Shown here: positions 34,973-45,656 of the stretch, piece by piece
Layout: each line of letters begins with the position of its first letter
How positions within the stretch are numbered: position 1 is the first letter of the stretch
Source: Dendrobium chrysotoxum
Lineage: Eukaryota; Streptophyta; Magnoliopsida; Asparagales; Orchidaceae
DNA length: 64,000 bases
Reading direction: 5' to 3'
Assembly: GCA_019925795.1 (NCBI GenBank)
Contig: CM034300.1
Span: forward strand, 77,275,360-77,339,359
Notes under the pieces: generated by a model
Told to the model about the DNA's origin: nothing
The model's input: the letters and a program-made list of their open reading frames with translations, nothing else
The model's database searches: none
Translations under genes and position numbers: made by a program

Positions 34973-37900
34973 ATGGAGAATAACGCCAGTTCATCTTCCG
35001 CGTGGGTAAGAAAAATCTCTCTCTGTCTCTGTCTCTGTCTCCCTCCCTCCCTCCCTCCCTCCCTTTTTGGATTTCTTGTGTTAATTCTGCAAAGTCAGTC
35101 AGCTCCCGGTATTGTTCAGGAGGAAGTTGAGGAGCTGTATGGAGCAGAATCAGGATGGGTGGAGGCGCGAAAGTCATGTGATCATCTACCATCTTTGTCT
35201 TCCGATCTCAGCCACGTTCCCGGTCCCGATTCCCATTGCAGCAGGTTGGCAATTACCCTTTGTGTGAAACCCTAACGCGGCGGGTTTTTAATTTACTCTA
35301 AATGGTGCAAAACATTAATCCATCTCTTAGAAGTTATCCTGATGTCCTAAAATTAGCGTCTTTGCTCTAAATCAGTGTCTTTTACTACTATAATGCAATT
35401 GATTCATAGTTTATTTTAAAATACTGTCATTTGCTTCATGGCATTATGTTGCCGCAGGAAATGAACGCCAAACTCTTGATCCATAGAAATTATGGTTTAA
35501 GTCATTTTTATTACTTTCTTTTTTAAAATTATTTTTATCACTTTCATAAGGAGAGCTTTGTCTATTCTTTAAAAGCTATTCAGCATGGCCTAGTTTTTCT
35601 GTCTGACTAGTCCTTCTGTCTGAATATAAGCTTGAATCTAAACTTCCCAATTTGAGGATTGATGGGGTGGTTCAGATGGATTCAATGCATATTGAACTTT
35701 ATGCACTTATCTGATAGAGGTGTTGGGACCCCCACAACTCCTCTCTTGATAATGAAAACAACTAAATTTTTAAATACAACTATCATTGTTATAACTATAC
35801 ATAATATTAGGTCAAAATGCTAAAGAAAGAACCACGTTTATTCAAATTAGATCAAATACAATTAAATGTAAAAGAAACAAGAAATCAAGGCAAATCAAAG
35901 GAAGAGAATAATGAAATAAAATCACGTTAAGGAAAGTGAAAGAGTAAACAACTAAACATTATTACATACATTGTTGCGTTTGATAGATACAGAGAAGTTG
36001 GACTTGTGCCTTATAGCAGAGAAAATCAAAGACATATATGATCGGGAATCGGGAGGGTTCTATCAGCATGTGAGAGGGTGTTGTTAGACTTGCAAACAAG
36101 ATTGATCACTTGTTTGGCTAGGGAGAGTTTTACATTCAGCAATTAAGATCAAAGATGAAGAGCAACTCCTATTTTCGACTCTAGATAGGTCTGTGTTTGA
36201 CTTGCAATGAGATCAAGACTCAGAAGGGAAGACCGAGTCACTAAGTTTGTGCACGTTTTTTGTATCCTGTTTCTACTATGGGGACTCCTGCTTTCTAGTT
36301 CTTGAGGGTTTAAGAGAGAGGTATGCTCAGGCAAGGATTATACATGAGATTAAATTGGGCAGAGGGTTTTAAATAGGTATAAAACAAAACCCTTAGTGAA
36401 AACTTAGTAATCATAATAAATAATAAAATAATTAAATTAAGTATGATAGGGCATGTTATAAGCTTTATGCGTCAAGATCTATAGCGCATCAATAATACCC
36501 ATAACATGCATTATTTTGAGTATCTACGCTCTATTGGTATGTATGGTGATTCCAATTCAATCGCCCTATTAGGTACTCTAGCTTAAGCAGCCACTCGAGC
36601 CGTCCCAAGATCAGAGGTGTGTGCGCCTAGGCCACCTAGGCTTGAGCTTCCTTTTTGGGGCTCAAGTCAATATTTTACTACCACTTTTATCCCATTTGAA
36701 CTTTTTGGCATGTTGAATTATGTGGAGAATGTTTCAAGCTTATCTTGAAGCTAGATTGCATTCATGTTCCATATAGGGCAAGTTTGTTGCAATTTTTTTG
36801 GGCGTTGTTTCACTTCTGTGTAATTTAAGCTCCATCAAATTGGAAATATCTTCCGAATGACTCAAACTTCAAGAATACTACCAACATAAAAAACTGGATT
36901 TATTTAAAGAGAGTTAGTTTGCAATCCTAAGATGACCCCCATGTTGATATTCTCTGAGTGATTCTGGTTAAATTGTTTAAATTTGAACATCAATTTTTAG
37001 AGAATTATGATCAAGTTCCTTCCAATCTTACAAGAAGGACACAAAAATATGTTGTGATCCTTTTGAGCTAAAAGAAAAGTATTTTTGGACATTTTAAAAA
37101 GAGATTAAAAAATGGAGGAGCAAATAATGTGTCTCTTAAAACCTTTTGCTCTAGATTTTTTTTAAATGTCTAATTAATGATGCCAAGAATTGTGCTCCCT
37201 TGATCCACGTGCAATGTGGGTCAATCCCTTGAACATATACATTGTGGAATGCTTCAATATTTATGTTAATCTTCTAATAGAACTTGGTGAAATATATTTA
37301 ATTGATGCTAATCTCAAGGTTTCGATGTAAATTTGGGAATCTAATTCAGATCACCCACAAAACTAATCTCAATGCTATTAATATAAATCTAATGGTCCAA
37401 CTCAAATCTCCAATGACACGTATCTTGAAAAATGGGGCATCTATTAATTCATACATCATCTTGGGGGCATGATGATCTAACACACATCTCAATTATGACG
37501 TGCTTTGATTTTCAATCCTCTTATTGACAAGAGGACCAAAAAGTCCTCGTTCAAGAGGCATTTTTCTCTAACATGAATCTTAAATACAAGGTGACTCATC
37601 TATTCGCGTAAGCTTGGCCAAAGTATCAAAACGTATTCATCCCAGGGCCTCTAGGGGGGGTGTAAGAATCATTTGGACATCATTTTTGACACATACCATT
37701 TATCATAATTAATTTTTTTTTTAATCATTGTACGGCTACTTCTAATATTAGTTAGGATTCCATCATGCATATATTTAATAACTTTTACGTGCGTTTGACA
37801 CAACTTTCTTTCTTAATGCGTAATTATTGTGGTATTTAATCATATGCCTTCTTAAGATTACTAGATTATATAAAGATCATTCCATTGCTATCTAAGCATT

Positions 37901-40900
37901 TTTATTGCTTGTCTTAATTCAAAATTTACTTCCCTAGGTTGTTTTTGGCATGAAATTAAATTCATTCTCTGAAATTGATGCAAGTTTTCTCAGTTTATGC
38001 TCCATTGCTATCCCCTATAGCTTGATTGTATGTTTTATAATTTCTTATTTCTCTGTAGTTAGCACTTTTATCTACAAGAATATATGATTGTGGTGTTGTT
38101 CAGGCTTCAAATATATGTAATTAATTGTTAACTTGTCTAAAACATTTGTACAATGAATTTGCAAAATTTTTCATCATACTTGAAATATATTCGAATGGAA
38201 GTTTTTTTTTCCAATCATGATCAATTTTAGGTGTGGTGATAATGCATCTCTTGATATTTAAAGAAAAGTAAATATCATACGAGTCCTTGTGGTTTTGCCA
38301 TTTCTTTAAGGTGGTGGTTAGTGTTTTTGAAAAATGCTCCACTTAGTTCCCTCATATGCAAGATTATTTCGTGATGATTCTTTTGTTAATAGAACCCTTC
38401 AATTGAATGAAAATGACAAAATAAACCTTATATTTTCCCTTCATTTTCTCTCTTAGGAAAAATTGCCCCATATCCTCCCTCCTAATGTCGGTGATCTCTA
38501 ATGATCTCCAATGATTTGGCAATCTCCCGCTCCTACTTGTCGCCTCTCCTGTATCATTATAGCCCCTCAAATTTTTGTTCGCCTTCTTCTCTGACATTAG
38601 CAAGGCTAGCGACTTGGCCTCAATGATAATAAGGAGCTCGGGCATAAAATCTCATGGTCTTCACTTCCAAGTAGTTTGATTTTGAGATTGAGAGAGATCT
38701 ATGGAATTCTACTGCTGATCAGGGGGCTTGGATAGATTATCGGAGAAGACCTTAAACTTTAGAACTAGATAAGAAGATGAGGCTAACAAAATTCTAGTCA
38801 TAACATTTGCTACAATTCAAATATAACAAAACAAATTACTTAGCTAAATTAACGTAATATTTAATGTTGTTAGAAAAAAGAAACTCTACAAGATAAAAAA
38901 TCAAGCTAGGGGACTATAATGAAATCTCCAAAGATGGCATGGACACATGGAGGGTTTTAAAAAATGCTAACCTATGTGAAGCGTCATCCAAACCCAAGGG
39001 AATTGTATGATATTTACTCTTTAATGAATTTTAAATCAAAGCATCTTCAGAATGATTAATCTCCCTATTAAATTTGTGAAGGTCATCTCCCCCATTAATT
39101 TTATTGTTCGCTTCATCCACATTAATTTGTAAATTTCTACTATGATATTTGTTTACAAAACTATTTGTTTGATAACATTTAAGATTAGATGCAATAGTAA
39201 TGGATACCCCCTTGGTGTTTTGTTAACAATGATGTTACTTCCTTTAGATGTAGTGGTTCAATAGATTGATTTTGACTATTATGCATTTCCAGTATTATGT
39301 AGGATATAGGCAAAAAAAAATTAATATTTGCTCAAAATCAAATGCAAGTTGGAAGTATGCTCAAGTGAGGGAATATGATATGATGCTATCTCTATTTTGA
39401 TGTCAACTCTCAGTCCATATCTAAAATTTAAAAAAATGATCTATAATTTTCAATTATTTTTTAACACAATAATAATTTCTCACTTTTATTCATCTATTCA
39501 GTGATACAGTTTTCAATAGTAAGAGAATAACCAGGAAGATGTGTATAACACATAAAAATAATATTACATTTATATAAACGAAGTGAGCAGAAGCCAAATA
39601 CTCAAAAAAGGCTCATAATAACCCAAAATTCAAAGTAGTTGTCATTGTTGAAGTATGGTAACCATCCAAGATGGCTAAAAAAAACTTAGAATCTGCTATT
39701 CTTCTGTTGAGGATGAGGAGTAAACACCACAATGACGAAACAAGCAAGAAAGTAAAAACAGCGGAAAGTAAATGACACTAGAATTTAACGTGGAAAAACC
39801 CATATTAGGGAAAAAATCACTGAGCCACCTCACAATATAAGAGAAAGCTAAGTAAATAACCCTAAGGGATACAACCCTTCAGAAAAACGAGAAAGAAAAC
39901 CGTTCAGTTCGTTTCGCAATACTGCGGCGCCAGTTTGGGGCGTTGCGGCGCTCAAACCTCTGTCGTGATCCATGGCGACACCGTATTTAGAAAGTTGAGG
40001 GGATCCACTCTCTATCGTTCAATGCTGGGGTGCTTGAGAACACAGCGCTAGGGTCGCTTGAGTACGCAGCGCCGGGGGCGCTCGGGTACGCAGCGCTGTG
40101 GGGACGCTCGGGTACGCATCGCCCGGGGGGGCGCTCGGGTACGCAGCGCCGGGCGTTGTATGAAAAAAAATTTGGTACAAAGGACTTGGACCCAAGCAAA
40201 GGGTAAACCCCCGCACAACCCAGTAAGCACGACAAACTTGAGGTCCGAGACAACAAAACAACCCGGTTGATCAACACAATCAGATCCCACACATAGCAAT
40301 CTCCCACTTGGAAACTGATTGCAATCAATCGTTCTCCCGATCTGCACCATCAATCATAGTACATGTAATGTGGCTCACCCTTGCTCTCATCCTCCATGAA
40401 AACCAATTAAAGCTATACATAGCTTTAATTTATCAACTGTCACCGTCTTCGTCAACATGTTTGCAGGATTCTCAGTCGTGTGTATCTTATCCAAAGAGAA
40501 CTAATCATCTTTCAGAAGTGACCATAAACTCTAAACCCTAAAGTAATTCTTTCACCTTACACAGAGTAGTTGTAGGTTATCTACCCTTTTTGTTTCCATC
40601 TTTATCCAATACTTTCTAGCTTGCCCTGTTAATTTTAGTTTTGCAGATCTCACTTGACACTTGACATCTTTTGCTACTCAAGAAAATTATTCATGTCCTT
40701 TAATAGTTAGAGAATGTCTGAGGGTCTTTTTCCATCAAACGGAGATGCTTTAAGTTTAACTTTGTTAGTTTTGCAATCGTTTAAAATATAAACTTGATTT
40801 TTATAATTGCTATAAACTTCATTACATACATCTTATGAGGTTTATCTTGATTATTTCTTCCACAATGAATTTATCTTCTTCTAGCTATATTGACATTCAT

Positions 40901-43900
40901 GTGGATAGGCTCATCATTATAATCTTAATCAATTTATAATTCATGTGTGTGAAACTGATTGTTTTTCAAGTGCTAATTCGAGCCTAATCCTGATTTGTGT
41001 CCTAACTCATTTGATTTGATTTATTTAGAAATTCATCTAATAAATTTTGAAAGGTTACCAAAATCTCATTTCTTTAATAATATGTTAATTGACACTGGTA
41101 TTGAGCCTCATTTGTTGTTGATATATTAAACTCAACTTGATTTTATACCAAATCTGATGAAGTGTGTCTTAGGGTTTAGGTTTCATAATTTAATTGTATG
41201 ATGTAATGCATGAAATCATGGACACAATCAAATTTGTAATTCACATAATATTCTCTTTTTTTTTATGAAAATTTGAAAGCATATAAAATTTACACAAATG
41301 ATAATTTAATGAAAATTTTAAAACATATAAAATTTACACAAATGATAATTTAATGGTCGCATAAATAGAAACTAAACATATAAATTCATGATCAATGAAA
41401 TCATAAATTGATTGAGATTCACATTGTAATATGAAATTTTAGATTGTGCGAGATAGGCCAACAACTAAAAAAAATCAAAGAAAGAATCACTTAAGTATTA
41501 ATCCAATCTTCACTCTTGTACAACGAGATAGTTTTGCCCGCAATTTGGTAGTCACCATTTGATCCTTGTTAGAAAGATTCTCAGCCAACTGGCACTCAAG
41601 CACAAGAATGAAACAAAATACTCAAAGAAATATTATTGATACTATTCTTATATGGTCCAAACTCCCGTTTTATAATTAAAAAGTCTCTCCTCCTAATAAA
41701 TAAATAAAAAGAATCAAATCCGTAGACTTGATCAAAATGCTTGTGAGATCAAAGAGGGATGCAGAACATGAGAACCCAAAGAAATCATGTGAAATCAGGC
41801 ATGGAATTGTCCACAGAAACATTGCCCACGAGCACATAAAGACAAGCTACCCGGAAGGCTCACGCATCTATAGGTTTAAAGAGGCAACCAAATTATATTA
41901 AGAAGTATCCAATGAAAATCAACAATGAAAATCTCTGGAGACCCAAAGAAAGGCTCACACCGCAAGTAGAAGTCCAAAGAACAAACCATAGAGAACCAAT
42001 TACTGAATAAACAAAGAATTGAATCGGGAAGGCAACCAAATCAAGCTTTGCACTACATTCAGCTACTATTTGCTACTCGGACTGTAGTCTGAATTTTCTT
42101 ATTATTCTAAGCACGGATACTAAACTGCTAATGTTACGAGAAACTGCTATGAAACAACTAAGCTACTATTCTAAGAGGTATCATTCGTGAATCATACCAA
42201 ACCAACGAATCAAACCAAACCAACATAAACATTAGAGAACATAACCCGTTCTTTATAGGAATCGCCATTATAAGCATTTTCCAATAAAACTAAAACTGAT
42301 GAGCACATCAGCCGGAGATTTCGACATGTGTATCATCGACGGAATCGTAGATCGACGGCTACGATTCGGAGCCTTTATTTTTGATGTATTTGATGTTTGT
42401 TTATTTTGCATTTTCAGTTTTCCTATTTTACTCCCAAGGGTAGTGAGTTCTTGTTGTAGCCCGAGGGCATGTGAGTCTTTTCTTTTCTTTATTATTGAGA
42501 CCTATATATAAGAGTCTTTTGCTTTGTATGGGGATGATGATTATTGAATAAAATTTTAGCTTTGTTTTTCTTCTTGTGAGAGCACTTGAAAGAAGAGCAA
42601 ACCCTAGGTGAGGGTAATCGAAATATCCGTCAGTCTTTGGAAGAGTCCGAGACTCGCGACCTATCTTCCCCTTTCCCCTTACATCCGACCACCTCCCCCA
42701 TTCCTCCCTACATCCGCCGGTTCCATTCCCACTTCTCCACCCGTCGGCTCCACCACCTCCCCTCCCCAAACCGTGAGCCCCTCCCCTTGCTTCTGCCCCA
42801 CCACATCACGTCGTCGGCCACCCAAAACCACCAAGCCGCCGGCCGCCCTCTCTCCCTGAGCCACTGGTCACCTAGACCCTCCATAGCCGCCGGCCCCTCA
42901 AACCCCGCCAATCTGAATTTCAAAATTCAAATTATTTTAAGCACTTTCCTAAAATAACTCATTGTTATTTAAGAAAGTTTCCTTATTTGAATTCAGTTTA
43001 AATATTTGAAATTCAAGTACTTTCCTTTTGATTAAAACCCAATTAGGAAACCTCCCTAAAATAGATCAAATCTAAAATTAAATTCAGATTTGATTCCAAT
43101 CAATAATTAATCCCCTTGGGCCCACATACATTGAACCTTGACAACAATTTCCCCTCCCCATATGGCCGGCCCCCTCTCTCCCTTATTCTCTCTCCAATTT
43201 AAGTCCTAACCCATAATTAAATCCCCCCTAATTTCTCCCTAGCCGTCGGCCCCCTCTAAGCCATATTTGGGATAATTTTGAATTTCAACATTAACACCTT
43301 TCCCCAATTTAGAAATCTGAAATCAAACTTCAGATTTTCTAAACTATTCCTTCCACCTCCCCTACCCAAACCCCTCCTCAAACCGCTGGCTCCGCTGCCT
43401 TCTCCCTCCACAAGCCGCCGGCCACCAAGTGTCTCCAAGAGTAAAGAGATCGCTTTGTCTATGAAAGGCGGATCCTGAATTGATATGGATTTACGTATGA
43501 TTAACATGGTCAAATAGACAATCTACGATCCCCTTTCTTCAATCCCGGCTTTGGATTTGACAACACTGTCAAGGAGTACGTCGACCGCATCCTCTTCTGT
43601 TTGGCTGAAATCATCGACGAGCAACAACCGTCCGGGTCGTGGCAAATCATTGGACGTCCACCGACTTCTTCAATTTCGACTACTTCTCCGCGAATAATAC
43701 CGTAGGTATCATTTGTCTCCTAGTGGCTTCTCTAGGGTTGCTTGTAATCTTCTTCTGCTAAAGCACTACTTTCATGAGTGAGAGTGAGGGATCTCAAGGT
43801 AAACATTTCTAATTATTAAACTGTGGATTCTTGTCAATCATTGCCATTAGTTTTACTTTCTTATTTTGTTGTTGCTTTGCAAGTATCCTGTTAATCTTGT

Positions 43901-44893
43901 TTGTAATCGTTTGCTATTACATAAACTTCTAACGGAAATTTCTAAGAATCTAATTTGGTGAAACATAAGTTTATAATTAGTGAGGTTAATGCTCAAAGTA
44001 TTATTAATCTCCAAAAGCAGTTCTTGTTTACTTACATGTTTTACATCAAAAACACAGAAAATTCAGCTAAAAAAACTTGACTAAAGTAAGATCAACGTTT
44101 TGATTATCATCTTGCTCGTTCCAACGCATGCATTTTGTATTTTTAATGGACATGAACTTTAAGGTTTGTATCAGATAATGCTACATATATCAACCTTTAT
44201 TCAACCTTGCATTGGCAGAAGTTTCATGTATTGAGTATGCCTTATTTTGATAGTTGCAACAGAAAATTCTTGATACAAGATTGGTTTTACAACTGCCGCA
44301 GCATTTGTCAGTGAGGAACGTATTTAGTCTAATTTTTGGGTTGCAGTGAAACAAAAAAAAGAAACGTGCATGTCTATCACATATCATTGATCTTCAGCTT
44401 TAACTTTTTTTGTTGTTATTAGGTATAATTTGATTGCTTCCTTGTGAAATCCTTGTAGCGTATTCAAGCTTTCAATATTTAAAATATTATAATTTATTGT
44501 TAAGCACTGTTATAAAAATGGAAACACCATTTCAGATGCCAGCATCCTGCAGAGAATTGGTTGTGCCTGAGCTGTAAAGATGTCTTGTGCAGCCGCTTCA
44601 TCAATAAACACATGCTCAGTCATCATCAGGAGACTGGCCATTGTTTGGCTCTAAGCTTCAGGTTTGATCAAGTTTTTCTTTTGTTGCTAAATGAACATCT
44701 TACTGTACCAATTATTGGGCTTATTTGCATTCACAGTGATTTGTCAGTATGGTGCTTTGCTTGTGATGCTTATCTGGATGTTCAAATGATCCAGCAGCTG
44801 CAACCAGTTTATGAAGTTGCCCATCTGTTAAAATTTGGACAGAGACCACCTTTTCAGGTCATCATTAGCAATGAAGGATCCTCATCTAGTTAG
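34973..44893 (+). CDS. UBP-type zinc-finger protein (HDAC6/USP-like ZnF), four exons
   Basis: ZnF-UBP domains bind the free C-terminus of ubiquitin. Exons are 34973-35005, 35120-35244, 44536-44661 and 44737-44893; all introns are GT-AG and phases agree, giving 146 residues. The protein is almost only the finger: C31-x-H33, C51/C54, C63/C66, C71, H78, H82, H88, then SDLSVWCFACDAYLD (95-109) and VAHLLKFGQRPPF. Key text is CQHPAENWLCLSCKDVLCSR and HMLSHHQETGHCLALSF. There is no deacetylase or protease domain. It matches a small plant family usually annotated as a ubiquitin-hydrolase-type zinc finger; no symbol is given because I am not certain of one. Intron 2 is 9291 bp and holds a copia 3' end; the zinc-ligand set is complete only if it is spliced. 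Residues before E12 depend on the choice of the acceptor at 35119. The gene converges on ERV1. Confidence 0.9.
35016..35064 (+). repeat. (TCTCTG)n and (CCCT)n microsatellites in intron 1 of the zinc-finger gene
   Basis: TCTCTGTCTCTG units run into about six CCCT units, ending in CCCTTTTTGG. They fill almost half of the 114-bp intron and supply its pyrimidine tract. Confidence 0.85.
39501..39704. repeat. Dispersed repeat, uninterrupted copy (empty site)
   Basis: GTGATACAGTTTTCAATAGT through GTGTATAACACATAAAAATA, GAAGCCAAATACTC and GGTAACCATCCAAGATGGCT matches 60691-60786 plus 61817-61905. The second copy is split by a solo LTR exactly at AGCCA; this one is not. Its right side is cut by the copia LTR at 39705. 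It lies in intron 2 of the zinc-finger gene. Confidence 0.8.
39705..40298 (-). mobile_element. Ty1/copia 3' LTR
   Basis: On the minus strand the LTR starts TGCTATGTGTGGG right after the polypurine tract AAGTGGGAGAT (40309-40299) and ends CCTCAACA, 594 bp. Near its end it has GGGTTTTTCCACGTTAAATTC, a typical copia LTR block. About 40020-40160 is a GC-rich array of five units like CGCTCGGGTACGCAGCGC. The open frames here (RCVPERP repeats) are artefacts of that array. Confidence 0.85.
40388..40503 (-). pseudogene. Ty1/copia Pol C-terminus (RNase H end)
   Basis: On the minus strand the frame reads DKIHTTENPANMLTKTVTVD, then KLKLCIALIGFHGG and stop. KIHTxxNPADMLTK is the conserved end of plant copia polyproteins. 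It is followed, in the correct order, by the polypurine tract and 3' LTR at 39705-40298. A stop codon (TAG) lies immediately upstream, and no further Pol sequence is recognised beyond about 40503, so only the 3' end of the element remains. Confidence 0.85.
41267..41354. repeat. 44-bp direct tandem duplication
   Basis: Two copies of a unit starting GAAAATTT and ending AAATGATAATTTAAT, with three differences. It lies in intron 2 of the zinc-finger gene. Confidence 0.9.
42290..43500 (+). mobile_element. Possible LTR-retrotransposon leader or LTR piece
   Basis: A TATATATAAGAG box (about 42503) is followed by TGAATAAAATTTTAGC, a polyadenylation-like signal. GAGAGCACTTGAAAGAAGAG and then a long C-rich segment full of GCCGGC and CCCTCTC motifs come next (42660-43450). 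The order (promoter, poly-A signal, C-rich untranslated leader) resembles an LTR plus leader of a large plant LTR element. No gag or pol, primer site or second LTR was found. Reading frames in the C-rich segment are low-complexity. Confidence 0.35.
43533..43761 (+). pseudogene. Unrecognised coding-like fragment
   Basis: One frame reads FFNPGFGFDNTVKEYVDRIL followed by FCLAEIIDEQQP. A shift near 43632 leads to a frame reading VANHWTSTDFFNFDYFSANN and then TVGIICLLVASLGLLVIFFC and stop, which would be a C-terminal membrane segment. Codon use and the balanced amino-acid mix differ from the flanks. I cannot name the family. It sits in intron 2 of the zinc-finger gene in the same orientation, and could be a captured or retroposed gene piece. 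Confidence 0.35.
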
Positions 44894-45204
44894 AAGGGAT
44901 TAAAGAGGGACGAGTTCTGTAGAAATTATTCTTTTTTAATATTTTATGGGAAGGCTTCCAGCGCTTGGGTTCTGAGAATGAGAGGACAAACTGGACAACT
45001 GATCTTTGAATATTCGTGTATTTCATGGAATTAATTGAAAGCTTAGTGATGTGGATTTTTATAAAACTTATCGAAAACTAGAAAAATATTACATGCTGCT
45101 ATGATGTAAATTTGTTGTGAAGCATAAATATAACATCATTCTTTGCAAAATACTCTTTATAACAATCATTGGTGAAAGGTTTGGTCAAAAACTATAGATC
45201 ATCA

Positions 45205-45340
45205 TCTTTATGCATCTCACCTTAGTCTTTTAGTTGGGAGTTTTTACTATCAATCAAAAGGTCTTGGATTCAAATTTTGTATTTGTGATGTGTGTGTGAG
45301 TTTATCTTAATTGGCCTAAATGTCTTCCCCCACCCACACA
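45205..45340 (+). mobile_element. tRNA-derived SINE, family 2
   Basis: Third copy of the family at 954 and 3775: TTTTAGTTGGGAGTTTTTAC, AAAGGTCTTGGATTCAAATT (B-box region), GTGTGTGTGAGTTTATCTTA, ATTGGCCTAAATGTC, then a CA-rich tail. It lies between the convergent zinc-finger and ERV1 genes. Confidence 0.6.
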
Positions 45341-45656
45341 CACAAAAGGAAGATCATCATCTTAACATGCTAAGAAAATCTTCCCCAAAAAAAAACATAG
45401 AACATATGGATTTATCACATATAATCTAATATATCATAATAAACTTAGGTTTTATATCATTCTAGAATACAACAAGCGCAAAGAATCATGATTCCTGTCA
45501 CCTCTTTTTAAACACTAAACAGAAAAATAATAAGACAGATGTTACTCATTAATAAGAGAGAAGAAAGTGACAGTAAAGAGAGAATGTCTCAATCACATAT
45601 ATTTGTATTCCTTCTCTTCCTTTTTGTTTAGTAAATGATTTAGGCATTAGTGAGGT

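Noticed and set aside
42586..42957. 123-codon Pro/Ser/His-rich frame
   Set aside because: Low-complexity C-rich DNA with overlapping open frames on both strands; composition explains it.
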